Source of the DNA: Subtercola frigoramans
Lineage (GTDB): Bacteria > Actinomycetota > Actinomycetes > Actinomycetales > Microbacteriaceae
DNA: 64,000 nt
Assembly: GCF_016907385.1 (NCBI RefSeq)
Contig: NZ_JAFBBU010000001.1
Span: forward strand, 2,046,001 to 2,110,000
Reading direction: 5' to 3'
The position numbers were made by a program, and so were the translations under genes. Below, in pieces: positions 34,950-41,906 of the stretch. The number at the start of each line of letters is the position of its first letter. Position 1 is the first letter of the stretch. The notes under the pieces are model-generated. The model was not told the origin of the DNA. It did not search any database and worked only from the letters and a program-made list of their open reading frames with translations.

Positions 34950-36507
34950 ACACAAACCCGCCGGAAGGCCCATCCGGGTCGGGCCCACTCCCCCGACGAC
35001 GCTTGAAATAATGAGCGCGCCTGCCCGTCGCGGTCGGCCCCGAACTGCCGGGCAGCTGCGCTGCGACCGGTGCGGCACCATGGTCGCGAAGATCCGGGTG
35101 CGCTGGCCCGACGGCGCGATCTGCGGGCCCTGCTTCACCCTCGGCGTTCGAACCCGCGGCGCCTGCAGCAACTGCGGCGAAGACCGGCTCCTCCCCGGCC
35201 GTGACCCCGACGGGCATCCGCTCTGCCGCGACTGCGCCGGGATCAGCACGAACATGACCTGTAAGGAATGCGGCGCCGAAGCCGAACGCTACGGGGCCGG
35301 CAACTGCATCCGCTGCGTCCTCCGCCACGACCTCACCGTCCTCCTGAAACCCAACGACCCGCCCGACCTACGACTGCGGCGCCTCATCGAAATCCTCGCC
35401 ACCAGTGCCCGCCCCGAAAGCATCCACACCTGGATGCGCGGCAACGCCGCCAACCAGATTCTCACCATGCTCGGCAGCAGAGAACTCACACTCGAACACG
35501 CCAGCTTCGACGCACTCCCGCACTCCGCCGCCGTCGAGCACCTCCGCGACATCCTCACCCACCACCACATGCTCCCGCTGCAGCCCGACAAGAGTCTCGC
35601 GAACTTCGAACGCTGGCTCGGCGAACGCCTCACCCAACTCGCCGACCGACCCACGGTCCAGCAGCCCATCGAACAATTCGCTCGCTGGCACCACCTCAAA
35701 CGTCTCCGCTCCCCCAAGCCCGGCCGGAACATGATCACCGCCTGCCTCACCGCGCGGCAAGAGATCACCGAAGCCGGCAAATTCCTCACCTGGCTGAACG
35801 ACACCCACAACATCACCGCCGATCAGCTCCGACAACAACACGTCGACGAATACCTCGCCGACGGTCCCAGCACCAAAAAACACATCAGGAACTTCCTGCA
35901 CTGGCTCAGTCGCAGCCAATCACGGCGCCGCCGTGTCACGACCAGCTACCGAAAAGCGATCACGACCCCTCTAATCACCCAGGATCAACGCGTTGAACTC
36001 GTCGCCAACTGCCTCACCTTCCAGCAAGTCGCCCTCTCCACCCGCGTTGCCGCACTGATCTTCCTGCTCTGGGCGCAACCACTCAACAAAATCAGCCAAC
36101 TCACCTCCGCCGCGATCAACACGCGACCCGACGGGATGCGCGTCACCCTCGGCGAAACCGAATCTGACGTACCAACCCTCATCGCCGGCTCGATCTGGAA
36201 CCACATCTCCGCCCGCGGCAACCAGCAGACCACGAACACCGGCACCAACTTGCTCTTCCCCGGCTACCGCGCCGGACAACCCATTCACCCCGTCACCCTC
36301 GCCCAACGGTTCCACACTCTCGGCATCGACACCCAACGCGTAAGGAACACCACCCTCCGCGACCTCACCCACCAACTCGACCCGCGATCCCTCGCCGACC
36401 TCCTCGGCTACAGCCCCCGCATCATCGCCCTCCACGCCGCCCGAGCCGCCACCCCAATGAGCGACTACATCACCCTTAAGCGAGAGAACCAGCGGAACCT
36501 TGACTAG
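34942..36507 (+). CDS. zinc-ribbon protein with degenerate tyrosine-recombinase domain
   Basis: 521 residues from ATG 34942. N-terminal third: a cluster of Cys pairs, CDRCG, CGPC, CSNCG, CRDC, CKECG and CIRC (about residues 38-130), which predicts two or three zinc ribbons. C-terminal 200 residues follow a tyrosine-recombinase layout (FLNWL-type core, RVAALIFLLWAQPLNKISQL at box I, NTTLRDLTHQLDPRSLADLL then GYSPRIIALHAARA at box II), but the box I Arg is replaced by Asn/Pro, the His-x-x-Arg is not preserved, and LGH reads LGY. It therefore looks like a catalytically inactive partner of the integrase, perhaps for end recognition. Confidence 0.7.
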   Translation: MTEHKPAGRPIRVGPTPPTTLEIMSAPARRGRPRTAGQLRCDRCGTMVAKIRVRWPDGAICGPCFTLGVRTRGACSNCGEDRLLPGRDPDGHPLCRDCAGISTNMTCKECGAEAERYGAGNCIRCVLRHDLTVLLKPNDPPDLRLRRLIEILATSARPESIHTWMRGNAANQILTMLGSRELTLEHASFDALPHSAAVEHLRDILTHHHMLPLQPDKSLANFERWLGERLTQLADRPTVQQPIEQFARWHHLKRLRSPKPGRNMITACLTARQEITEAGKFLTWLNDTHNITADQLRQQHVDEYLADGPSTKKHIRNFLHWLSRSQSRRRRVTTSYRKAITTPLITQDQRVELVANCLTFQQVALSTRVAALIFLLWAQPLNKISQLTSAAINTRPDGMRVTLGETESDVPTLIAGSIWNHISARGNQQTTNTGTNLLFPGYRAGQPIHPVTLAQRFHTLGIDTQRVRNTTLRDLTHQLDPRSLADLLGYSPRIIALHAARAATPMSDYITLKRENQRNLD

Positions 36508-36546
36508 TGCTGCGCCGTTTCGTCGCGGTGTGGTCAGATTAGGGTC

Positions 36547-37218
36547 ATGATCGAATCTGCCGACCAGTACAAAGAGTGGTTCGACGAACCCGACAGCATC
36601 GAACGATATCGGAAACTTCAGAACCAGCCTGCCTCGACCGGCACCTGGCTGGCGATTGTCGACCGGTTCCCCGAATGCCGGCTCAGCGTGGCGCGGAACA
36701 GGACGATACCAGTCGAAGTATTAGAAGCACTTAGAAACGACAGCGACTACGGCGTTCAGCGCGCTGTTCGGTCTTCCCAAACCTGGCACGACACCCACGA
36801 GAATGACCACAACTCAAGGCAAATCGATCCCGAAGAGCTAGCTGAATACCGGCTCACCCCTACAGAGCGCCAAGTTCTCCGCTCCGGCCTCATCGAATGG
36901 GGCGGACCCGCTAGGTGCACCGAGGAACTAGCAATCGCGATGGGATTTAGCTCCGTCGCCGACCTCTTCGACACGGGCTACAAAATCTCAGATGACATCG
37001 AGAGCGGCAAGCCAATGCGCCACGTCGACTGGACCCGAGCGCTTCTCGCAACGGAGATCGTGTTCGCAAGCAACGTCGTCGGCTCTGGGATCGAATGGCC
37101 GACCACAACCGGCCTTGACGATCAAACGACGCTCGCGACCCTGCGGAAACTTCAACACCATCTCGTAATTTACCGACCCCAGTTAGACCGGCCCAGCTTG
37201 GTAAATCGACGACATTAG
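36547..37218 (+). CDS. unknown protein with leucine-rich-repeat-variant-like motif
   Basis: 223 residues, no family recognised with certainty. Residues about 45-75 (RLSVARNRTIPVEVLEALRN, DSDYGVQRAVRSS) resemble the repeat of LRV/HEAT-like proteins in which a region is read as N-x-x-x-P-x-x-V-L. No signal peptide or membrane helix. CAGATT lies 6 nt before ATG 36547, suggesting a leaderless start. Its TAG stop is part of the repeat at 37215-37245. Probably the cargo of the element. Confidence 0.7.
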   Translation: MIESADQYKEWFDEPDSIERYRKLQNQPASTGTWLAIVDRFPECRLSVARNRTIPVEVLEALRNDSDYGVQRAVRSSQTWHDTHENDHNSRQIDPEELAEYRLTPTERQVLRSGLIEWGGPARCTEELAIAMGFSSVADLFDTGYKISDDIESGKPMRHVDWTRALLATEIVFASNVVGSGIEWPTTTGLDDQTTLATLRKLQHHLVIYRPQLDRPSLVNRRH

Positions 37219-37245
37219 CAAACTTATGGATAACGAGCTTCCCCA
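37215..37245 (+). repeat. GGATAAC repeat, right end of the element
   Basis: TTAGCAAACTTATGGATAAC followed by GAGCTTCCCCA. It shares TTAG-AAAC...GGATAACnAGCTTCCCCA with 39156-39186 and TTAGCGAACTT-TGGATAA with 33295-33314. Confidence 0.6.
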
Positions 37246-37315
37246 TCAATGTTCTGGGAATGCCTGAGCTCGCTCGCGAAAACGTTGTGATTGCGCCGGT
37301 TACTGATCTGGTGGC

Positions 37316-37660
37316 TCATTCGATACTGACGATATCGACCGAGATCTCAACAGCCAGAAGCGACCCCCGATTCTCGAGCCAGTGAACGGTGTTCCTGTCT
37401 TCAGGCCAACCTAGGCCCGGCCCGTATTCCGTGGCGATTCCGTCTCGATGATCAGTGATCGTCCCCTGCAGCACGTAAACGGTCCCCGGTCTCCCTTTGT
37501 GGTCGTGAATCGGGCCGAAGCTTCCACCCGGCTCGATTGTCACCATTCGCATCCGAAGCTGGAGCCCATCCATACCCTCGAGCTCGGGGCCCAGATCAAC
37601 GCTGGCCAGTAACTCCACCGCGACACCTCTCGTGCCTGGCGCCGCCGATTCACCATTCAT
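37316..37660 (-). CDS. cupin-domain protein, copy 1
   Basis: 114-residue single cupin. Seen: the first cupin motif GGSFGPIHDHKGRPGTVYVL and second motif LGWPEDRNTVHWLENRGSLL, with His residues suited to bind one metal. AGAGGACAG precedes ATG 37660. It is 106/114 identical to the cupin at 40377-40721. Function unknown: small cupins of this kind may be isomerases, dioxygenases or sensors. Confidence 0.85.
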   Translation of the reverse strand: MNGESAAPGTRGVAVELLASVDLGPELEGMDGLQLRMRMVTIEPGGSFGPIHDHKGRPGTVYVLQGTITDHRDGIATEYGPGLGWPEDRNTVHWLENRGSLLAVEISVDIVSIE

Positions 37661-37800
37661 CGTGCTGTCCTCTCTACGCGGCAGGCCTATCCACCGGGCC
37701 TGCCATGGTGGATGATCAAACTCCGTTTTCACCATGAGTGCATTGATTTCACCCTAGGTCGAAGCCTCGCCCGGTCACAATGTCCAGATCTATCGCGTTT
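37322..37800. repeat. direct duplication, left copy (partner 40385-40865)
   Basis: The cupin gene together with about 140 bp of upstream sequence is repeated about 3.06 kb downstream in the same orientation. The central part is almost identical; the outer edges diverge gradually. Confidence 0.7.
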
Positions 37801-37857
37801 CCCGCCGTCACCTTCTGCTTTCTGCCGACACTCCTATAGTGAGTGAGGGGGATGCAG

Positions 37858-38365
37858 ATGAGTCGTTACGACGACACCGATAGCGAGCTGCTGGCGCGGC
37901 TGGCGATCGGTGATTCCGTTGCGTTGTCGATGGTGTTCGACAAGTACGCACCAACCGTCACCCGTTACGCCCGGGCGATCGCCGACACCAGGATGGACGT
38001 CGAAGAACTCGTCCAAGACACCTTCTTCACAGTCTGGCTGAAGAGCAGCACGATCATCCTTCCCAACACCTCGCTCCTCCCCTGGCTTCTCGTGACCTGC
38101 CGTAACCACGGTCTGAACCTTCGGCGAAGACACGACAAACACCGCACCGACGAACTCCCCCCACGACCTCGCAACAGACCCCGACGCGAACGAAGAAGCC
38201 CGCGAAGAACTCCGCTTCGTTCTCGACGAAATCGAACAACTCGACCCCATCGACAAACGCATCTGCGAACTGTGCCTCATCGAAGGCCGACCATACGCTG
38301 TGAAAAAACGAGTCTCCCGCGCCCGCGCACGATTCCGGAAGGCGGTGACCGACAATGAGGGCTGA
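37858..38365 (+). pseudogene. ECF-type RNA polymerase sigma factor, frameshifted
   Basis: Starts MSRYDDTDSELLARLAIGDS with GAGGGGG at a good distance. Sigma-2 region FDKYAPTVTRYARAIADTRM, VEELVQDTFFTVWLKSS, LLPWLLVTCRNHGLNLRRR is intact to about 38155. At a six-C tract (38157-38162) the frame must shift by one to continue as HDLATDPDANEEAREELRFV and LDEIEQLDPIDKRICELCL. Region 4 then lacks about 12 residues of the helix-turn-helix between GRPYA and VKKRVSRARARFRKA. Ends TGA 38365. Either a true pseudogene or a sequence error plus a real internal deletion. Confidence 0.75.
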
Positions 38366-38439
38366 TCCCCCACCGGCGACGAACTCACCCGCATACTCAC
38401 CACAATGAAACCAACGTACTGAGGCGAGCCGACGAAACC

Positions 38440-39159
38440 ATGAACCAACCAACCCCAGCCGGGCGAACCCACACCCGCATCGCTGGAATCACCGTCGCGA
38501 TCGTCGGCCTGCTTGTCGTCGGTTCAGCAGGCGCCGCCCTCGCCACCGGAATCATCCCGAGCCCCTTCACCGCACCCGAAATCCCTGTCACCACCTCCAC
38601 ACCGTCGCCGCTCATCACTCCGACCACGACGCCCACCGCAACTTCACCGGCGAAACCGACAATGCATCCAGTCGATGACCCGTCGGACCCGACGACGTGG
38701 GCCATCGGCTTCGACCACGTCGGGCCCGCGCAACTCGGAATGTCCCCCGACGAACTCGTCGCGACCGTGCCTAGCCTTACACCAACCGACCCAGGCAGCT
38801 TCTGTCTGTGGCGTGACTTCGGCACCACTTCGCCGTTGCAGTCAATTCGATGGGAAGGCCCTCAAGGTAGCGACGCAGGCCCGGTATCGCTCCTGATCGT
38901 TGACGGGCTCTCTGTGCAAGGCAGCACGAATTCTCTGCGCACCGACCGCGGAATAGGGTCAGGCTCGAGTCCAGCTGATGTGAAAGCGGCCTACCCCGAC
39001 GTCGTCACCGTGGAGAACTACCGTGGAAATATCATCCTGTCGGCAACGGACCAATCCGGAAACGTACTCCAGTTCTGGATCGACCCCAACACCAACTCCG
39101 TCGCATCGATCCACGTCGTAGCCGCCGGATTCAATCCGGGAACGTTCGCCTGCGATTAG
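38440..39159 (+). CDS. membrane-anchored protein with Thr/Pro-rich linker, sigma-factor-associated
   Basis: 239 residues. One membrane helix (about 15-38: IAGITVAIVGLLVVGSAGAA), a Thr/Pro/Ser-rich linker (about 40-75) and an exported domain ending FNPGTFACD. It occupies the anti-sigma position behind the ECF gene. Sequence just upstream still encodes GDELTRILTTMK in one frame and TNVLRRADET leading in frame into this ATG, so the original gene probably began at ATG 38355 and has lost its N-terminal cytoplasmic part through small indels. The function of the outer domain is unknown. Confidence 0.7.
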   Translation: MNQPTPAGRTHTRIAGITVAIVGLLVVGSAGAALATGIIPSPFTAPEIPVTTSTPSPLITPTTTPTATSPAKPTMHPVDDPSDPTTWAIGFDHVGPAQLGMSPDELVATVPSLTPTDPGSFCLWRDFGTTSPLQSIRWEGPQGSDAGPVSLLIVDGLSVQGSTNSLRTDRGIGSGSSPADVKAAYPDVVTVENYRGNIILSATDQSGNVLQFWIDPNTNSVASIHVVAAGFNPGTFACD

Positions 39160-39186
39160 GAAACAAACGGATAACCAGCTTCCCCA
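39156..39186 (+). repeat. GGATAAC repeat after the membrane-protein gene
   Basis: TTAGGAAACAAACGGATAAC followed by CAGCTTCCCCA; the stop codon of the gene is inside it. Partner of 37215-37245, with the same placement relative to the gene end. Confidence 0.6.
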
Positions 39187-39212
39187 CCAAACACCATCAC
39201 GGCTCTCGGAAC

Positions 39213-39236
39213 GCGAATGCGAATGCGAATGCGAAT
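39213..39236. repeat. hexanucleotide tandem repeat (GCGAAT)x4
   Basis: Four perfect GCGAAT units in the spacer between the GGATAAC repeat and the CmtR-like promoter. May vary in copy number. Confidence 0.8.
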
Positions 39237-39265
39237 GCGCCAGTTTCTTTCACGATGCTCACCTT

Positions 39266-39294
39266 TTGATTAATACAGCAAACACTGTATTAAT
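39266..39294 (+). promoter_or_regulatory. promoter with overlapping metal-sensor operator
   Basis: ATTAATACAG (39269-39278) and CTGTATTAAT (39285-39294) form a 10-bp perfect inverted repeat with a 6-nt spacer. It overlaps a promoter: -35 TTGATT (39266-39271), 16-bp spacer, -10 TATTAA (39288-39293), and the ATG of the regulator 6 nt after it, so transcription probably starts at the ATG. Confidence 0.75.
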
Positions 39295-39299
39295 GGGAC

Positions 39300-39653
39300 A
39301 TGCTTACCCCGGACACCCGACTCGATGTCATGACGCGGATCGGCCGCGCCATGGCCGACCCGACCCGTTCCCGAATCATCCTCACGCTCCTCGATGGGCC
39401 CGCCTATCCCGCTGGGATCGCCGAAAAGCTCGAACTCACCCGTCAGAACGTCTCAAACCATCTCACCTGCCTCCGCGACTGCGGCATCGTCATCGCCGAA
39501 CCCGAAGGCCGCCAAAATCGGTACGAGATCGCCGACGCGCATCTCGCACAAGCACTGAACGATCTCGTCGGAGTCGTACTCGCCGTCGATACCGACGCGC
39601 CCTGCAACAACCCGACCTGCTCGGTCCCCGGATGCTGCGAGGCCAGCGAATGA
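39300..39653 (+). CDS. ArsR/SmtB-family metal sensor, CmtR-like
   Basis: 117 residues. Winged helix with ADPTRSRIILTLLDGPAYPA and the recognition region LTRQNVSNHLTCLRDCGIVI. The Cys pair C-L-R-D-C in this helix and the C-terminal CNNPTCSVPGCCEASE match the cysteine ligands by which CmtR senses Cd(II)/Pb(II). It should repress its own operon until metal binds. Stop overlaps the exporter start (ATGA). Confidence 0.9.
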   Translation: MLTPDTRLDVMTRIGRAMADPTRSRIILTLLDGPAYPAGIAEKLELTRQNVSNHLTCLRDCGIVIAEPEGRQNRYEIADAHLAQALNDLVGVVLAVDTDAPCNNPTCSVPGCCEASE

Positions 39654-40330
39654 CCACCACCGAGGCTCTGGATCCTGCGAGGAAAGCCCTCCTCCACAGC
39701 CGCATCCGGCTCATCGTCGCCATCACCATTGGCTACAACGTGATCGAAGCAATCGTCGCGATCACCGCCGGCACCGCCGCGTCATCCGGAGCGCTCATTG
39801 GCTTCGGCCTCGACTCCAGCATCGAAGTCCTCTCTGCCGCCGCGGTCGCGTGGCAATTCACCCGGAGAGACCCCGAGAGGTGGGAAAAGGGCACACTCCG
39901 CGTCATCGCCGTCGCGTTCTTCGCCCTCGCCGCCTACGTCAGCGTCAACTCAGCCCTCACCCTCACCAAGGCGGTCGACGTCCAGCACAGCACTGTCGGA
40001 ATCGTTCTGACAGCCCTCAGTGTCATCATCATGCCCTTCCTCTCCCTCACCGAACGCCGAACCGGCAAAGAACTCGGATCAGCGACCGCGATCGCCGACT
40101 CAAGACAAACACTGATCTGTACCTACCTCTCAGCCGCTGTTCTCATCGGCCTGCTACTGAACACACTCCTCGGTTGGTGGTGGGCCGACCCCATCGCCGC
40201 CCTCGTCATCGTCTTTTTCGCCATCCGCGAAGGCATCGAAGCCTGGAAAGGCGACCCCTGCGCAACGTCAGTCGGCATGCTCCTGGATGACGATGAACAC
40301 GATGAGGACGACCATCGCCACTGCGACTAA
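39650..40330 (+). CDS. cation transporter, CDF-related (heavy-metal efflux)
   Basis: 226 residues with about six membrane helices. Seen: NVIEAIVAITAGTAASSGAL, then IGFGLDSSIEVLSAAAVAWQ, the Asp-containing metal-site region of the CDF superfamily; second site WWWADPIAALVIVFFAIREG; C-terminus ends in a His/Asp/Glu-rich tail (DDDEHDEDDHRHCD) likely to bind metal. The large cytoplasmic domain of classical CDF proteins is absent. Co-transcribed with the CmtR-like sensor; likely exports Cd, Zn or Pb. Confidence 0.88.
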   Translation: MTTTEALDPARKALLHSRIRLIVAITIGYNVIEAIVAITAGTAASSGALIGFGLDSSIEVLSAAAVAWQFTRRDPERWEKGTLRVIAVAFFALAAYVSVNSALTLTKAVDVQHSTVGIVLTALSVIIMPFLSLTERRTGKELGSATAIADSRQTLICTYLSAAVLIGLLLNTLLGWWWADPIAALVIVFFAIREGIEAWKGDPCATSVGMLLDDDEHDEDDHRHCD

Positions 40331-40376
40331 CCTCCGTCGGACGTCACTCGCGATTCGCACCCACTGATCTTTCGGC

Positions 40377-40721
40377 TCAGTCACGACTGACGATGTCTAT
40401 CGAGATCTCAACGGCGCGAAGCGACCCCCGATTCTCGAGCCAATGAACGGTGTTCCTGTCTTCAGGCCAACCTAGGCCCGGCCCGTATTCCGTGGCGATT
40501 CCGTCTCGATGATCAGTGATGATTCTCTGCAGCACGTAAACGGTCCCCGGTCTCCCTTTGTGGTCGTGAATCGGGCCGAAGCTTCCACCCGGCTCGATTG
40601 TCACCATTCGCATCCGAAGCTGGCGCCCATCCATACCCTCGAGCTCGGGGCCCAGATCAACGCTGGCCAGTAACTCCACCGCGACACCTCTCGTGCCTGG
40701 CGCCGCCGAATCACCATTCAT
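40377..40721 (-). CDS. cupin-domain protein, copy 2
   Basis: 114 residues, eight substitutions relative to copy 1 at 37316-37660 (four introduce Arg). Cupin motifs GGSFGPIHDHKGRPGTVYVL and GWPEDRNTVHWLENRGSLRA are intact, so both copies may be functional. Same AGAGGACAG ribosome-binding site. Confidence 0.85.
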   Translation of the reverse strand: MNGDSAAPGTRGVAVELLASVDLGPELEGMDGRQLRMRMVTIEPGGSFGPIHDHKGRPGTVYVLQRIITDHRDGIATEYGPGLGWPEDRNTVHWLENRGSLRAVEISIDIVSRD

Positions 40722-40865
40722 CGTGCTGTCCTCTCTACGCGGCAGGCCTATCCACGGGGGCTGCCAAATTGGACGATCGGGCTCAGTATCGAGTCTGAGT
40801 GCATCGCTTTCACCCTGGGTTGAAGCCTCGCCTCACCACATTGTCCAGATCTGCGCGTGTCGCGC
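40385..40865. repeat. direct duplication, right copy (partner 37322-37800)
   Basis: See left copy. The two copies enclose the ECF remnant, its membrane partner, a GGATAAC repeat and the metal-efflux operon. Confidence 0.7.
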
Positions 40866-40876
40866 CGGCACCTCAC

Positions 40877-41227
40877 CTATATGTTGGAGCGAACCTTCTT
40901 ATCGTGCACCCACTCGGACGTGTCGAGCGGGGTGCCATCGGCCTTCCAGCGTTCCCAAAGCCCATGCTTATCGTTTTCGAGGAAACCGCCGCGCTGGAGG
41001 AGACCGCCGGTCGCGCGGTACCAGGTCCATGCACCGTGAAGCATTCCGTGGGCGTACTCCCCTTCGGATCGCAGAGACCCGTCGACGAAGTGGTGCCTCC
41101 ACGTGCCCTGACGTTCGCCGTCGACATACTCACCGGAGGTCACTCCACCGTGCGAATCGCGCTCCGACCAGACCCCGGTCTTGCGACCTTCGCCATCCAC
41201 GCGGTTGAGTGCCCTGTCGTCAGTCAT
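40877..41227 (-). CDS. MORN-repeat / YwqK-like protein
   Basis: 116 residues with repeated G-x-W/G-E motifs: GRKTGVWSERDSHGGVTSGE, GERQGTWRHHFVDGSLRSEG, GMLHGAWTWYRATGGLLQRG, NDKHGLWERWKADG, i.e. about four MORN-like units. Often annotated as antitoxin YwqK-like, but no toxin gene is adjacent. ATG 41227 lies 10 bp after the stop of the DHFR-like gene, so they may be one transcript. Confidence 0.78.
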   Translation of the reverse strand: MTDDRALNRVDGEGRKTGVWSERDSHGGVTSGEYVDGERQGTWRHHFVDGSLRSEGEYAHGMLHGAWTWYRATGGLLQRGGFLENDKHGLWERWKADGTPLDTSEWVHDKKVRSNI

Positions 41228-41237
41228 CGAGTGGTCT

Positions 41238-41879
41238 TCACCGGGTGAAGGTGACGTGGATGACTCCGCTCTCGGCGACCTCAGAGGAGACGGCGTAGTC
41301 GCGCTCGAACTCCCGCAGATCATCCCACAGCCGTGTGCCCCGACCCAGTATTACCGGGGTGATCGCGACATGCAGGCGATCCACGAGACCCGCGGCCAGA
41401 AAGGCGCGGGCGACCTCCGCTCCCCCGCCGACCCGGATGTCTCCGTCACCGGCGTATTCGCGGGCGAGGGAAAGTGCATCTTCAGGCGGAGCGGCGAGGA
41501 ATTCGAAGCGCGTTCCGTTCGCAAAGTCGATGGGCGGGTGCTCCCGGTGCGTCAGCACGATCACCGGCACGCGGAACGGCGGTTCGCCACCCCACCAACC
41601 CTGCCAATCGGGGTCGTCAGGAAAGGAGTGGAACCCGAACATCCCGGCACCCATGATCTCCGCGCCGACGGCTTCGAAGTAAGCGGCGGCGTAGCGGTCG
41701 TCGACGCCGCTCGTCCCCTCCCCCGTCGTGTCGTGCAGCACACGCTCGCGGAACGTTCGCGTGGCGCTGTAGGCATTGACGATCTTGCCCCAGTCCTCTC
41801 CCATGGGGTTCTCGGACGATTGGTTGCTCGGTGCAACGACGCCGTCGAGGGAGATATTGAGATCCATGCGAACTGTCAC
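41238..41879 (-). CDS. dihydrofolate reductase-fold protein (RibD C-terminal family)
   Basis: 213 residues. Seen: MDLNISLDGVVAPSNQ at the N-terminus, FRVPVIVLTHREHPPIDF, and the NADPH-binding GDGDIRVGGGAEVARAFLAA followed by LHVAITPVILGRGTRLW. This matches the DHFR/RibD reductase family, often annotated as dihydrofolate reductase but of unknown substrate. GTG 41879 with AAAGGA at 7 nt. Confidence 0.9.
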   Translation of the reverse strand: MTVRMDLNISLDGVVAPSNQSSENPMGEDWGKIVNAYSATRTFRERVLHDTTGEGTSGVDDRYAAAYFEAVGAEIMGAGMFGFHSFPDDPDWQGWWGGEPPFRVPVIVLTHREHPPIDFANGTRFEFLAAPPEDALSLAREYAGDGDIRVGGGAEVARAFLAAGLVDRLHVAITPVILGRGTRLWDDLREFERDYAVSSEVAESGVIHVTFTR

Positions 41880-41906
41880 GGAGTTCCTTTCGAAGCGTTG
41901 AGCCGA

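Larger units (their letters stand above)
33230..37245 (+). mobile_element. putative integrative element with three-gene recombinase operon
   Basis: AT-rich left flank (33240-33495), tyrosine integrase, XRE-like protein, zinc-ribbon pseudo-integrase and a passenger gene. Bounded on the left by a truncated SDR-like gene and on the right by a TTAGCAAACTTATGGATAAC repeat that resembles TTAGCGAACTTTTGGATAAG at 33295. Boundaries are inferred from these repeats and the broken gene; no target-site duplication was established. Composition recalls Tn554-type elements (large recombinase, second recombinase homologue, small accessory protein) but gene order differs. Confidence 0.5.

Noticed and set aside
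33231..39186. Integron attC sites
   Set aside because: The repeats do not fit the RYYYAAC/GTTRRRY core pair and no IntI-type domain was seen in the integrase.
39213..39236. CRISPR-like repeat
   Set aside because: Six-base units without spacers; a simple tandem repeat.
40877..41227. Toxin-antitoxin pair with the YwqK-like gene
   Set aside because: The neighbouring genes are a DHFR-fold enzyme and a cupin; no toxin-like protein is adjacent.
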